DNA of 5,298 nucleotides from Bacillota bacterium (GTDB taxonomy: Bacteria; Bacillota; Clostridia; Peptostreptococcales; Anaerovoracaceae). A program made the translations under genes and the position numbers. The stretch lies in assembly GCA_017386805.1 (NCBI GenBank), contig JAFOGM010000096.1, forward strand, positions 1 through 5,298, written 5' to 3'. How positions within the stretch are numbered: the stretch's first letter is position 1; the number at the start of each line of letters is the position of its first letter. This document shows positions 1-5,094 of this stretch, piece after piece. The notes under the pieces are model-generated. The model worked only from the letters and a program-made list of their open reading frames with translations. It was not told the origin of the DNA and searched no databases.

Positions 1-82
1 CCGGTCCATTGGCCCAAACAGGCGCCATACTGAAACACATCATCATCAGAATCATGGTCCACACCATTATTTTTCTCATCAT
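1..82 (-). CDS. Secreted protein, N-terminal signal peptide only (partial, runs off the left edge)
   Basis: Only 27 codons lie in the window, so the function cannot be named. They encode a clear Sec-type signal peptide: Met-Met-Arg-Lys at the N-terminus, a hydrophobic core rich in methionine (8 of the 27 residues are Met), then A-P-V-W-A followed by N-G-P. Signal peptidase I would plausibly cut after Ala24 (-3 Val, -1 Ala). Cys16 sits in M-M-M-C, which is a poor lipobox, so a lipoprotein is less likely. The start is supported by GAGGT at 88-92, five bases before the ATG at 82; an ATG at 79, eight bases from that site, is an equally possible start. The gene begins 20 bases after the aldehyde dehydrogenase stop with no terminator between, so it is probably the fourth gene of the same operon. 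The mature protein would be exported or wall-associated. Confidence 0.7.
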   Translation of the reverse strand, partial: MMRKIMVWTMILMMMCFSMAPVWANGP

Positions 83-102
83 GTCATACCTCAAAAGATG
101 TC

Positions 103-1485
103 TTATCTCAAAAAGATTCGGAATAATTTTTCCTGTAATTTCGTATAGGGCTGGTAGCGCAAAGGGATCTCTGCCTTAGCGGGCTTTTCCACGATGGACT
201 TGGTATGACTGAAGGTTTCAAAGCCATACTTTCCATGATAGCTTCCCATGCCGCTTTCTCCCACACCGCCAAAGCCCATATAATTGGTAGCCAGGTGAAT
301 GATCGTATCATTGATACAGCCACCGCCGAACTGGATTTCTCTGGGAATCCGTTCTTTCATGGCCGGATTCTTCGTAAAGAGATACAGGGCCAGAGGTGTG
401 GGATGGTGATCCACCATCGCTTTGATTTCATCCAGCGTTTCATAGGTCAGGATCGGCAGGATCGGTCCGAAGATTTCTTCCTGCATCACTGCATCCTCCA
501 TGGTCACATCCACCATGACGGTAGGTTCGATCTTCCGGCCCTCAGCACGGCCGCCATAAACGATCTTTGCCGGATCCATCAGTTCCTGAAGGCGATTCCA
601 ATGCTTTTCATTGACGATACAGCCGTAATTGGGATTGTTCAGAGCATCCCCGCTGTACTGTTCTTCAATGGCCACCTTCAAAAGTTCCAAAAATTCATCG
701 CGGACGTTTTTATGTACCAGAATATAATCGGGAGCCACGCAGGTCTGACCGCAGTTCAGGAACTTCCCGAAGGCGATGCGGACAGCCGCTCTGGCCAGAT
801 CCGCCGTTTCGTCCACGATGCAGGGACTCTTTCCGCCCAGTTCCAGACTGACGGGAGTCAGATGCTTCGAAGCCATTTCCATAACATGACGGCCTACATG
901 CTTACTTCCGGTGAAGAAAATATAATCAAATTTCTGTTCCAGAAGTGCCTGATTTTCTGCACGTCCTCCTGTGACCACAGCCACATAGTTTCTGGGGAAG
1001 ACCGACTCGATCAGCAGTTTCACAACCTTTGCCGTTTCCGGTGCATCCTTGCTGACCTTGATCACCGCCGTATTCCCCGCAGCAATGGCATCCACCAGAG
1101 GATCCAGGGCCAACAGGAAAGGATAGTTCCAGGGGCTCATGATCAGAACCACACCGTAGGGAACAGGAAGTTCGTAGCTGACCCCAGGAATCTGTGCCAG
1201 CGGAGTGGGTTTGTACTTCTTCCGGGCCAGACGATCCATGTTTTTCACCATATAGGTGATCTCCGAAAAGGTCATCCCGATTTCTGTCATATATCCTTCC
1301 ACGCCGCTCTTTCCCAAGTCGCTGGTCAAAGCTTTCAGGATATCCGGCTCCATGATGCGGATGGCCTTTGCCAAGCGCTGCAGATATCCCTTGCGCACGG
1401 AAACCGGTAAGGTTGCCCCTGTATGGAAGTACTCGCGCTGCTCGTTCACCAAGTCTGCGATTTCCAATGCTTTTTCTTCACTCAT
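103..1485 (-). CDS. NAD(P)-dependent aldehyde dehydrogenase, class 3 (YwdH-like)
   Basis: Oxidises an aldehyde to the carboxylic acid with NAD(P)+; probably cytosolic. Numbering is from the ATG at 1485 (460 aa, normal for the class-3 group). The hallmarks are all present: S-P-W-N-Y-P-F at 117-123 with the catalytic Asn120, the nucleotide-binding F-T-G-S at 191-194, L-E-L-G-G-K with general base Glu215, G-Q-T-C with nucleophile Cys249, and E-E-I-F-G-P at 336-341. The V-A-P-D-Y after the nucleophile and the C-terminal tail (R-Y-Q-P-Y-T-K then a basic end) are typical of the short class-3 branch rather than class 1/2. An extra cysteine, Cys245, lies four residues before the nucleophile. A GTG at 1494 would add three residues, but it lies inside the Shine-Dalgarno sequence, so ATG 1485 is preferred. 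It is the third gene of the minus-strand operon, 22 bases after the MurE-type gene. The physiological substrate cannot be read from the sequence; medium-chain or aromatic aldehydes are usual for relatives. Confidence 0.93.
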   Translation of the reverse strand: MSEEKALEIADLVNEQREYFHTGATLPVSVRKGYLQRLAKAIRIMEPDILKALTSDLGKSGVEGYMTEIGMTFSEITYMVKNMDRLARKKYKPTPLAQIPGVSYELPVPYGVVLIMSPWNYPFLLALDPLVDAIAAGNTAVIKVSKDAPETAKVVKLLIESVFPRNYVAVVTGGRAENQALLEQKFDYIFFTGSKHVGRHVMEMASKHLTPVSLELGGKSPCIVDETADLARAAVRIAFGKFLNCGQTCVAPDYILVHKNVRDEFLELLKVAIEEQYSGDALNNPNYGCIVNEKHWNRLQELMDPAKIVYGGRAEGRKIEPTVMVDVTMEDAVMQEEIFGPILPILTYETLDEIKAMVDHHPTPLALYLFTKNPAMKERIPREIQFGGGCINDTIIHLATNYMGFGGVGESGMGSYHGKYGFETFSHTKSIVEKPAKAEIPLRYQPYTKLQEKLFRIFLR

Positions 1486-1491
1486 GGTCTT

Positions 1492-1497
1492 CACCTC
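1492..1497 (-). promoter_or_regulatory. Ribosome binding site deciding the aldehyde dehydrogenase start
   Basis: On the minus strand GAGGTG lies six bases before the ATG at 1485. The upstream GTG candidate (1492-1494) forms the 3' half of this same element, so it cannot serve as the start while the element pairs with 16S rRNA. Confidence 0.8.
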
Positions 1498-1507
1498 AAA
1501 TTTTAAA

Positions 1508-3037
1508 TTACAGATATTTTTTCACCAGATCCACATCGGAGAGTACCTGTTCATAGCGGGTCCCTCGCTTCTGTCGGGTCTCACGACCCTTTCCGGTCAA
1601 TAAAATCACCGTACCCGGTTCTGCCGTTTCAATGGCGGTTTTGATGCATTCCTCACGGTCGGAAATGATTTCCACCGCGCAGCCCTGGGCCTTCACGTTG
1701 GCGGCGATTTCCGCATTGATAACATCCAGATCTTCTTCGCCGTAGTCTTCCTCGGTCACATAGATCTTGGCCGCATATTTTCCGGCAACCTCCGGCAGCT
1801 CCTGACGTCGCGCCAGTGCCTTCCCTCCAGGACAACCGAAGATCCCAACGATCTTCTTTCCGCTGTATTCCACCATCGTGGAGGTATATAACTGTTCAAA
1901 ACTGAGACGGTTGTGGGCATAATCCACCAGAACCGTCACATCTCGTTCTGCATTTTCATAGACTTCCATGCGGCCGCTGACTTTCGCATCGAGAAGAGCT
2001 TCCGCAATGGTTTCCGGATCCACGCCCAGGTCGGCTGCCACGGTGATGGCCGCCAGAGCGTTGTCCACATTGAAACGACCCGGAATCGTCAGCGCCATTT
2101 CCTGATCCCACAGCGGCGTGTGGACCTGGAATCTGGTCAGGCCATCCTGGCGACGGATGTGATCCGCCCAGATCACTGCCTGCGGTGTGGTACCGAAAGT
2201 CAGAACGCGCTTACAGCATTCTGCACAGCAGGCGATCTCTTCAATGTGATCCGACTGAAGATTCACCACAGCCGTTCTGGTCTGGCTGAACAGCTGAAGC
2301 TTGGACTCAAAATAGTCGTCGAAATCTCTATGTTCATTATCGCTGATGTGATCTTCCCCGATATTCAGGAAGACGCCGTAATCGAAGGTGATCCCGTCCA
2401 CGCGATGGTACTTCAGCGCCTGACTGGACACTTCCATGGTCAGATAATCGATCCCGCTATCCACCGCATTGCGGAAATGACGCAAGAGAGGGATGGCTTC
2501 CGGCGTGGTCAGCTTGGATTCAAAGAGTTCCACTCCATCGTAAACTTCGATCCCACTGACAACTGCCGTGGGTACTCCACCCTGCTTTTCCATCCACAGA
2601 TCCAGGATCTGACGCAGGAAATAAGTGGTGGTGGACTTTCCCTTGGTTCCGGTGAAACCGATCAGATTCAGTTCTCTCCAGGGTTCTTCGTAGAACAGAT
2701 TTCCCAGAGATGCCATGGCACGGCGAATGTCGTGCACTAAAATGACACCACAATTGTTGATCGCAGGCCCGATTTCCTCCTCGGTGTATGCCCGTTCGCT
2801 GATGTAACAGAACGCACCCCGTTCAATGGCATCCTTCAGATACTGTGCTTTAAAATGGGCACCCTTGACCACGAACAGCGTTCCCGGCTTCACATCCTGA
2901 GAATCAAAGGTCAGATGCAGCACCTCACGACCCAGCTGGTCATCGGTAAGCATATAATCTTCCAGAAGCCAGTCCCGCTTCATCAGGTTCACATAGGTTT
3001 CTAATGTATATCGATCTTCATAGATTTTTGTCTGCAT
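1508..3037 (-). CDS. murE: MurE-type UDP-MurNAc-L-Ala-D-Glu:diamino acid ligase
   Basis: A cytosolic Mur ligase that adds the third residue (L-Lys, meso-DAP or a similar diamine) to UDP-MurNAc-L-Ala-D-Glu using ATP. Numbering is from ATG 3037; 509 aa is normal for MurE. The domains appear in order. The N-terminal UDP-binding domain has F-D-S-Q-D-V-K-P-G near 44-52. The central ATPase domain has the P-loop G-T-K-G-K-S-T-T (130-137), T-T-P-E-A (187-191), M-E-V-S-S-Q-A-L (201-208), N-I-G-E-D-H with N-E-H (225-236), and S-K-L-Q-L-F, whose Lys246 is the likely carbamylated lysine. The C-terminal domain has G-R-F-N-V-D-N-A (320-327), D-Y-A-H-N (372-376), G-C-P-G-G-K (401-406) and T-G-K-G-R-E (481-486). 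The DAP signature DNPR is replaced by E-D-Y-G at 430-433. The G-T-K-G-K P-loop and D-Y-A-H-N recall lysine-adding Firmicute enzymes, but the retained G-K-G-x-E resembles DAP enzymes, so the substrate is open. It follows the D-aspartate-ligase-like gene by 36 bases. Confidence 0.9.
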   Translation of the reverse strand: MQTKIYEDRYTLETYVNLMKRDWLLEDYMLTDDQLGREVLHLTFDSQDVKPGTLFVVKGAHFKAQYLKDAIERGAFCYISERAYTEEEIGPAINNCGVILVHDIRRAMASLGNLFYEEPWRELNLIGFTGTKGKSTTTYFLRQILDLWMEKQGGVPTAVVSGIEVYDGVELFESKLTTPEAIPLLRHFRNAVDSGIDYLTMEVSSQALKYHRVDGITFDYGVFLNIGEDHISDNEHRDFDDYFESKLQLFSQTRTAVVNLQSDHIEEIACCAECCKRVLTFGTTPQAVIWADHIRRQDGLTRFQVHTPLWDQEMALTIPGRFNVDNALAAITVAADLGVDPETIAEALLDAKVSGRMEVYENAERDVTVLVDYAHNRLSFEQLYTSTMVEYSGKKIVGIFGCPGGKALARRQELPEVAGKYAAKIYVTEEDYGEEDLDVINAEIAANVKAQGCAVEIISDREECIKTAIETAEPGTVILLTGKGRETRQKRGTRYEQVLSDVDLVKKYL

Positions 3038-3043
3038 AATGTT

Positions 3044-3047
3044 CTCC
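3044..3047 (-). promoter_or_regulatory. Ribosome binding site deciding the murE start
   Basis: GGAG on the minus strand stands six bases before ATG 3037. A GTG at 3047-3049 would extend the protein by four residues (M-E-N-I), but it overlaps the first G of this site and has no purine-rich site of its own, so the shorter start is chosen. Confidence 0.75.
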
Positions 3048-3073
3048 ACAAGTTCAGATGAAATCCGAACTGT

Positions 3074-4288
3074 TTATTTCATGTATTTTTTGTACTTTAC
3101 ATAGTGACCGTACTGATTTTTCTGCAGTCTCAGCCACTTTTTGAAGGAACTGTCCGGTCCGTAGAACAGGGGATTGACCACCTTTCCTGCGGAGATCAGC
3201 TTCTTCATCTTCGCCTTCATTTCCGGATCCTTCACATACTTGAACATGACGCCTTTGGGAACCACAGTCCACAGGGATTCCGTATCCACTGCATGGAAGT
3301 CCAGTTCTTCTCCCAGAATGTAATCCCGAACCACGTATTCTGCCACGTTGGCGCCAGCACCGGTCACATAGTAGTTGGAACGGCCCTGACGGGTGTTGAT
3401 TTCAAAGACCTTGAACTTTCCATCCCGCTGGTCGTACTTGATATCGAAGTTGGAGAAACCAACAAAGTTCAGTTCTTCCAGCAGTGCCTTCAGCTGATTT
3501 TCGATGGTTTCATTGCGCTCTGTTATGATTGTCGCATGGTTTCCGATGCCGTGAGGTGTATGTTCTTCCAGAAGAACGTGACCCAGGCACATCATCTTCA
3601 CTTTTCCGTTGTGATCGGAATAGCTGGTCAACACTCTCATATAGGAGTCATCGCCGGGAATGAAGTTCTGAATGATCACGGAATCATTGTAACCGGAATC
3701 ATAAATATCGCAGAGGACCTGGTCCAGTTCCGCTCTGGTATCTACCTTATAAACCTTCTTCTGGGTTGCGTAAGGATGTCTCCAGTATTCCACGCCATTG
3801 GAGGGTTTGATAATAAACGGACCATCGAAAGGCAGTGTAAAATCTCTGGGATCTTCCGGATGATGCACGAAGGTATCGGGATAATCCACGCCCACCTTTT
3901 CGCAAAACTGATAGAACTTCTCCTTGTGAATCAGATCATTCATCAGTTCCACGTCAATGTAAGGTGTCACCACATTGGCCGGAAGGTTGTTCTTGTTGGC
4001 GCTGCAGAGCTGAACGTAACTGTCGCCGCAGCCCATCAACAGAACAGTCTTATCCTTATGCTCCGCGGCAAACTCCTTCACCAGCGTCAGGAAGGTCTCC
4101 TGTTCGTCAGCCTTTTCGTTGGCGCGATAGTTTATGATCTTGCTTCCAAAGCAGGGACCAGATGGATACTTCCCGTAGCCATAACTGATGATTCCATACT
4201 TTTCATGGAAGGCTCTCGCCACACTGTATATATTGATATCTCCCGCAAATAACAGCGGAATGAACTTGTCTTTGATCTGTTCGGACAT
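3074..4288 (-). CDS. ATP-grasp carboxylate-amine ligase, D-aspartate ligase (Asl)-like
   Basis: A 404-aa ATP-grasp enzyme. The best family match by recall is the D-aspartate ligase group (Aslfm of Enterococcus faecium). That enzyme activates the beta-carboxylate of D-Asp and joins it to the side-chain amine of L-Lys in the peptidoglycan precursor, starting the cross-bridge. Visible features are an N-terminal fold F-I-P-L-L-F-A-G-D-I-N-I-Y-S-V-A-R-A-F-H (9-28), F-I-I-K-P-S-N (158-164) with ATP-binding Lys161, N-F-I-P-G-D-D-S (208-215) before M-R-V-L, and F-D-I-K-Y-D (281-286) followed by F-E-I-N-T-R-Q-G-R (295-303). In this last block Asp282, Glu296 and Asn298 are the expected Mg2+ ligands. 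The tail is very basic (K-W-L-R-L-Q-K and K-Y-K-K-Y-M-K). ATG 4288 has GGAG seven bases upstream. It is the first gene of the operon and lies directly before a MurE-type ligase, which supports a wall-precursor role. The exact amino-acid substrate is inferred; no racemase is visible here. Confidence 0.82.
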   Translation of the reverse strand: MSEQIKDKFIPLLFAGDINIYSVARAFHEKYGIISYGYGKYPSGPCFGSKIINYRANEKADEQETFLTLVKEFAAEHKDKTVLLMGCGDSYVQLCSANKNNLPANVVTPYIDVELMNDLIHKEKFYQFCEKVGVDYPDTFVHHPEDPRDFTLPFDGPFIIKPSNGVEYWRHPYATQKKVYKVDTRAELDQVLCDIYDSGYNDSVIIQNFIPGDDSYMRVLTSYSDHNGKVKMMCLGHVLLEEHTPHGIGNHATIITERNETIENQLKALLEELNFVGFSNFDIKYDQRDGKFKVFEINTRQGRSNYYVTGAGANVAEYVVRDYILGEELDFHAVDTESLWTVVPKGVMFKYVKDPEMKAKMKKLISAGKVVNPLFYGPDSSFKKWLRLQKNQYGHYVKYKKYMK

Positions 4289-4309
4289 GGTTTGTCTCCT
4301 TTTTCTCTT

Positions 4310-4342
4310 TCGCCTGACGGCGACCTTATGACCTGAACGGTC
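4310..4342 (-). promoter_or_regulatory. Two small hairpins in the leader of the ligase-murE operon
   Basis: Reading the minus strand, the first hairpin is GACC-GTTCA-GGTC (4342-4330) and the second is TCGCC-GTCA-GGCGA (4323-4310), a perfect 5-bp stem with a four-base loop. Both contain the similar cores CCGTTCAGG and CCGTCAGG. They lie between the proposed transcription start (about 4349) and the ribosome binding site (about 4296-4299). There is no T-run after them, so they are not a terminator. A role in mRNA stability or in binding a regulator is possible but unproven. Confidence 0.4.
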
Positions 4343-4355
4343 TTATCCAAGTTAT

Positions 4356-4384
4356 ATTATAGTTATCTTTTCAATTTTTAGCAA
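4356..4384 (-). promoter_or_regulatory. Sigma-A promoter for the minus-strand operon
   Basis: On the minus strand TTGCTA (4384-4379, 4 of 6 to consensus) is followed by a 17-base spacer and a perfect TATAAT (4361-4356). Transcription would start near 4349, giving a leader of about 60 nt before ATG 4288. Confidence 0.7.
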
Positions 4385-4399
4385 GGTCACCACAAAAAG

Positions 4400-4428
4400 T
4401 TGCCATTCTCATTTGCGAGTGTTATAAT
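4400..4428 (+). promoter_or_regulatory. Sigma-A promoter for the Nim-like flavoprotein gene
   Basis: TTGCCA (4400-4405, one mismatch to TTGACA), a 17-base spacer and a perfect TATAAT (4423-4428) make a strong promoter with a start near 4435. Its -35 box is only 15 bp from the -35 box of the divergent operon promoter, so one DNA-bound regulator could affect both. Confidence 0.8.
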
Positions 4429-4434
4429 TTCCCC

Positions 4435-4544
4435 AGAAGTAAAACAATATGCTTGCCGCCGGGTAAGTTCAGCGTCGGATTTCGTATCGTTAGGCCTTTG
4501 AAGATACGAAGTGCCGGCGTTTTTTCATAGGAAAGGAGTATCTT
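4435..4544 (+). promoter_or_regulatory. Structured 5' leader, candidate attenuator or riboswitch
   Basis: This is a leader of about 110 nt between the promoter and the Nim-like gene. The first element is a 6-bp stem (CTTGCC at 4452-4457 with GGTAAG at 4462-4467, one G-U pair) closing a GCCG loop. A long terminator hairpin follows (4471-4525), then AGGAG at 4534-4538, six bases before ATG 4545. CGCCGG at 4457-4462 is also an exact complement of CCGGCG at 4514-4519 in the terminator 3' arm, so alternative folds are possible. The apical loop holds CCTTT (4495-4499), which can pair with AAAGG (4532-4536) of the ribosome binding site. I do not recognise a known riboswitch class. Confidence 0.55.
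4471..4525 (+). terminator. Intrinsic terminator-like hairpin inside the leader (attenuator)
   Basis: The lower stem pairs AGCGTCGG (4471-4478) with CCGGCGTT (4514-4521) through two G-U pairs. The upper stem is a perfect 8 bp, TTCGTATC (4481-4488) with GATACGAA (4503-4510), around a 14-base loop. Six T residues (4520-4525) follow directly. It lies downstream of a strong promoter and nine bases before the ribosome binding site, so it would stop transcription before the gene unless it is overcome. Confidence 0.65.
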
Positions 4545-5036
4545 ATGTTCAGAGAAATGCGAAGAAAAAATCAGTTATTATCCATGGAAGACACCATTGC
4601 GGTCATGGAACGCGGTACCAATGGGATCTTAGCAGTATCCGGTGATGATGATTATCCCTATGCGGTACCCATGAGCTATATTTATACCAATAACAAAATC
4701 TACTTCCACTGTGCAAAATCCGGACATAAGCTGGACGGCATCAAGAAAAACGCAAAGGTAAGCTTCTGCGTTGTGGATCAGGATCAGAACGTTCCCGAAA
4801 AGTACACCACCTATTTCCGCAGTGCCATCGCCTTCGGTCAGGCCCGTATCCTGGAAGATCCGGCAGAAATCCGCGAAGCCATCACCGCCATTGCGCTGAA
4901 ATATTCTCCCGATTACGCGGAAGGAATCCCCGCAGAAATCAACAGTTCCTTGGCTGCCCTCTGCATCGTGGAAATTTCCATCGATCACTTGACCGGAAAA
5001 GAAGCCATCGAATTGGTACGCGCAAGACAAAAGTAA
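4545..5036 (+). CDS. Nim / pyridoxamine 5'-phosphate oxidase-like flavin-binding protein
   Basis: A 163-aa cytosolic protein of the FMN-binding split-barrel superfamily, Nim branch. It starts with M-R-R-K-N-Q (5-10), typical of this branch. The barrel strands include G-I-L-A-V-S-G-D-D-D-Y-P-Y-A-V-P (27-42), I-Y-F-H-C-A-K-S-G-H-K (52-62), the phosphate-contacting region expected for flavin, V-S-F-C-V-V (72-77) and Y-F-R-S-A-I-A-F-G-Q-A (90-100). Its length is usual for the family. Relatives are small homodimeric flavoproteins; a few reduce 5-nitroimidazole drugs, but most have no known substrate, so resistance should not be assumed. AGGAG six bases before ATG 4545 supports the start. It is a single-gene transcript, with its own promoter and structured leader upstream and a strong terminator 10 bases after the stop. 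It diverges from the cell-wall operon; no functional link to it is visible. Confidence 0.85.
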   Translation: MFREMRRKNQLLSMEDTIAVMERGTNGILAVSGDDDYPYAVPMSYIYTNNKIYFHCAKSGHKLDGIKKNAKVSFCVVDQDQNVPEKYTTYFRSAIAFGQARILEDPAEIREAITAIALKYSPDYAEGIPAEINSSLAALCIVEISIDHLTGKEAIELVRARQK

Positions 5037-5046
5037 CAAATTGACT

Positions 5047-5087
5047 AAAAAACGGATGTGCTCCTGAAGGAACACATCCGTTTTTTT
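5047..5087. terminator. Bidirectional intrinsic terminator
   Basis: A perfect inverted repeat pairs AAAAAACGGATGTG (5047-5060) with CACATCCGTTTTTT (5073-5086), with a further TCC/GGA pairing inside the 12-base spacer. Seven T residues follow on the plus strand (5081-5087), and the six A residues at the left give a T-run on the minus strand. It lies 10 bases after the flavoprotein stop and 7 bases after the convergent transporter stop, so it serves both genes. Confidence 0.93.
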
Positions 5088-5094
5088 ATCATTC

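Noticed and set aside
205..1410. Long plus-strand open frame (401 codons) opposite the aldehyde dehydrogenase
   Set aside because: It is antisense to a gene with complete family motifs; its translation is rich in His, Gln and Ile with no domain, and there is no ribosome binding site. It is a by-product of codon bias in the real gene.
1913..2740. Plus-strand open frame of 275 codons opposite murE
   Set aside because: Antisense shadow of a gene whose motifs are all in the other strand; low-complexity His/Ile-rich translation.
3053..3069. 6-bp hairpin (one G-U pair) in the gap between the ligase and murE, considered as a terminator
   Set aside because: No T-run follows on the minus strand and the stem is short; at most a minor intercistronic structure.
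3104..4252. Long plus-strand open frame (382 codons) opposite the ATP-grasp ligase
   Set aside because: It lies entirely inside the ligase gene in antisense, has no recognisable motifs, and has no promoter or ribosome binding site.
4350..4376. AT-rich stretch around the operon -10 box, considered as a Fur-type operator
   Set aside because: It lacks the symmetric GATAAT-type repeats; the sequence is explained by the promoter itself.
4545..5036. Calling the Nim-like protein a nitroimidazole resistance gene
   Set aside because: The family is broad and most members have no shown drug activity; the sequence gives no residue-level proof of nitroreduction.
4629..5075. Minus-strand open frame opposite the flavoprotein gene, reaching the terminator
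   Set aside because: It would begin inside the bidirectional terminator and covers the Nim-like gene in antisense; no family resemblance.
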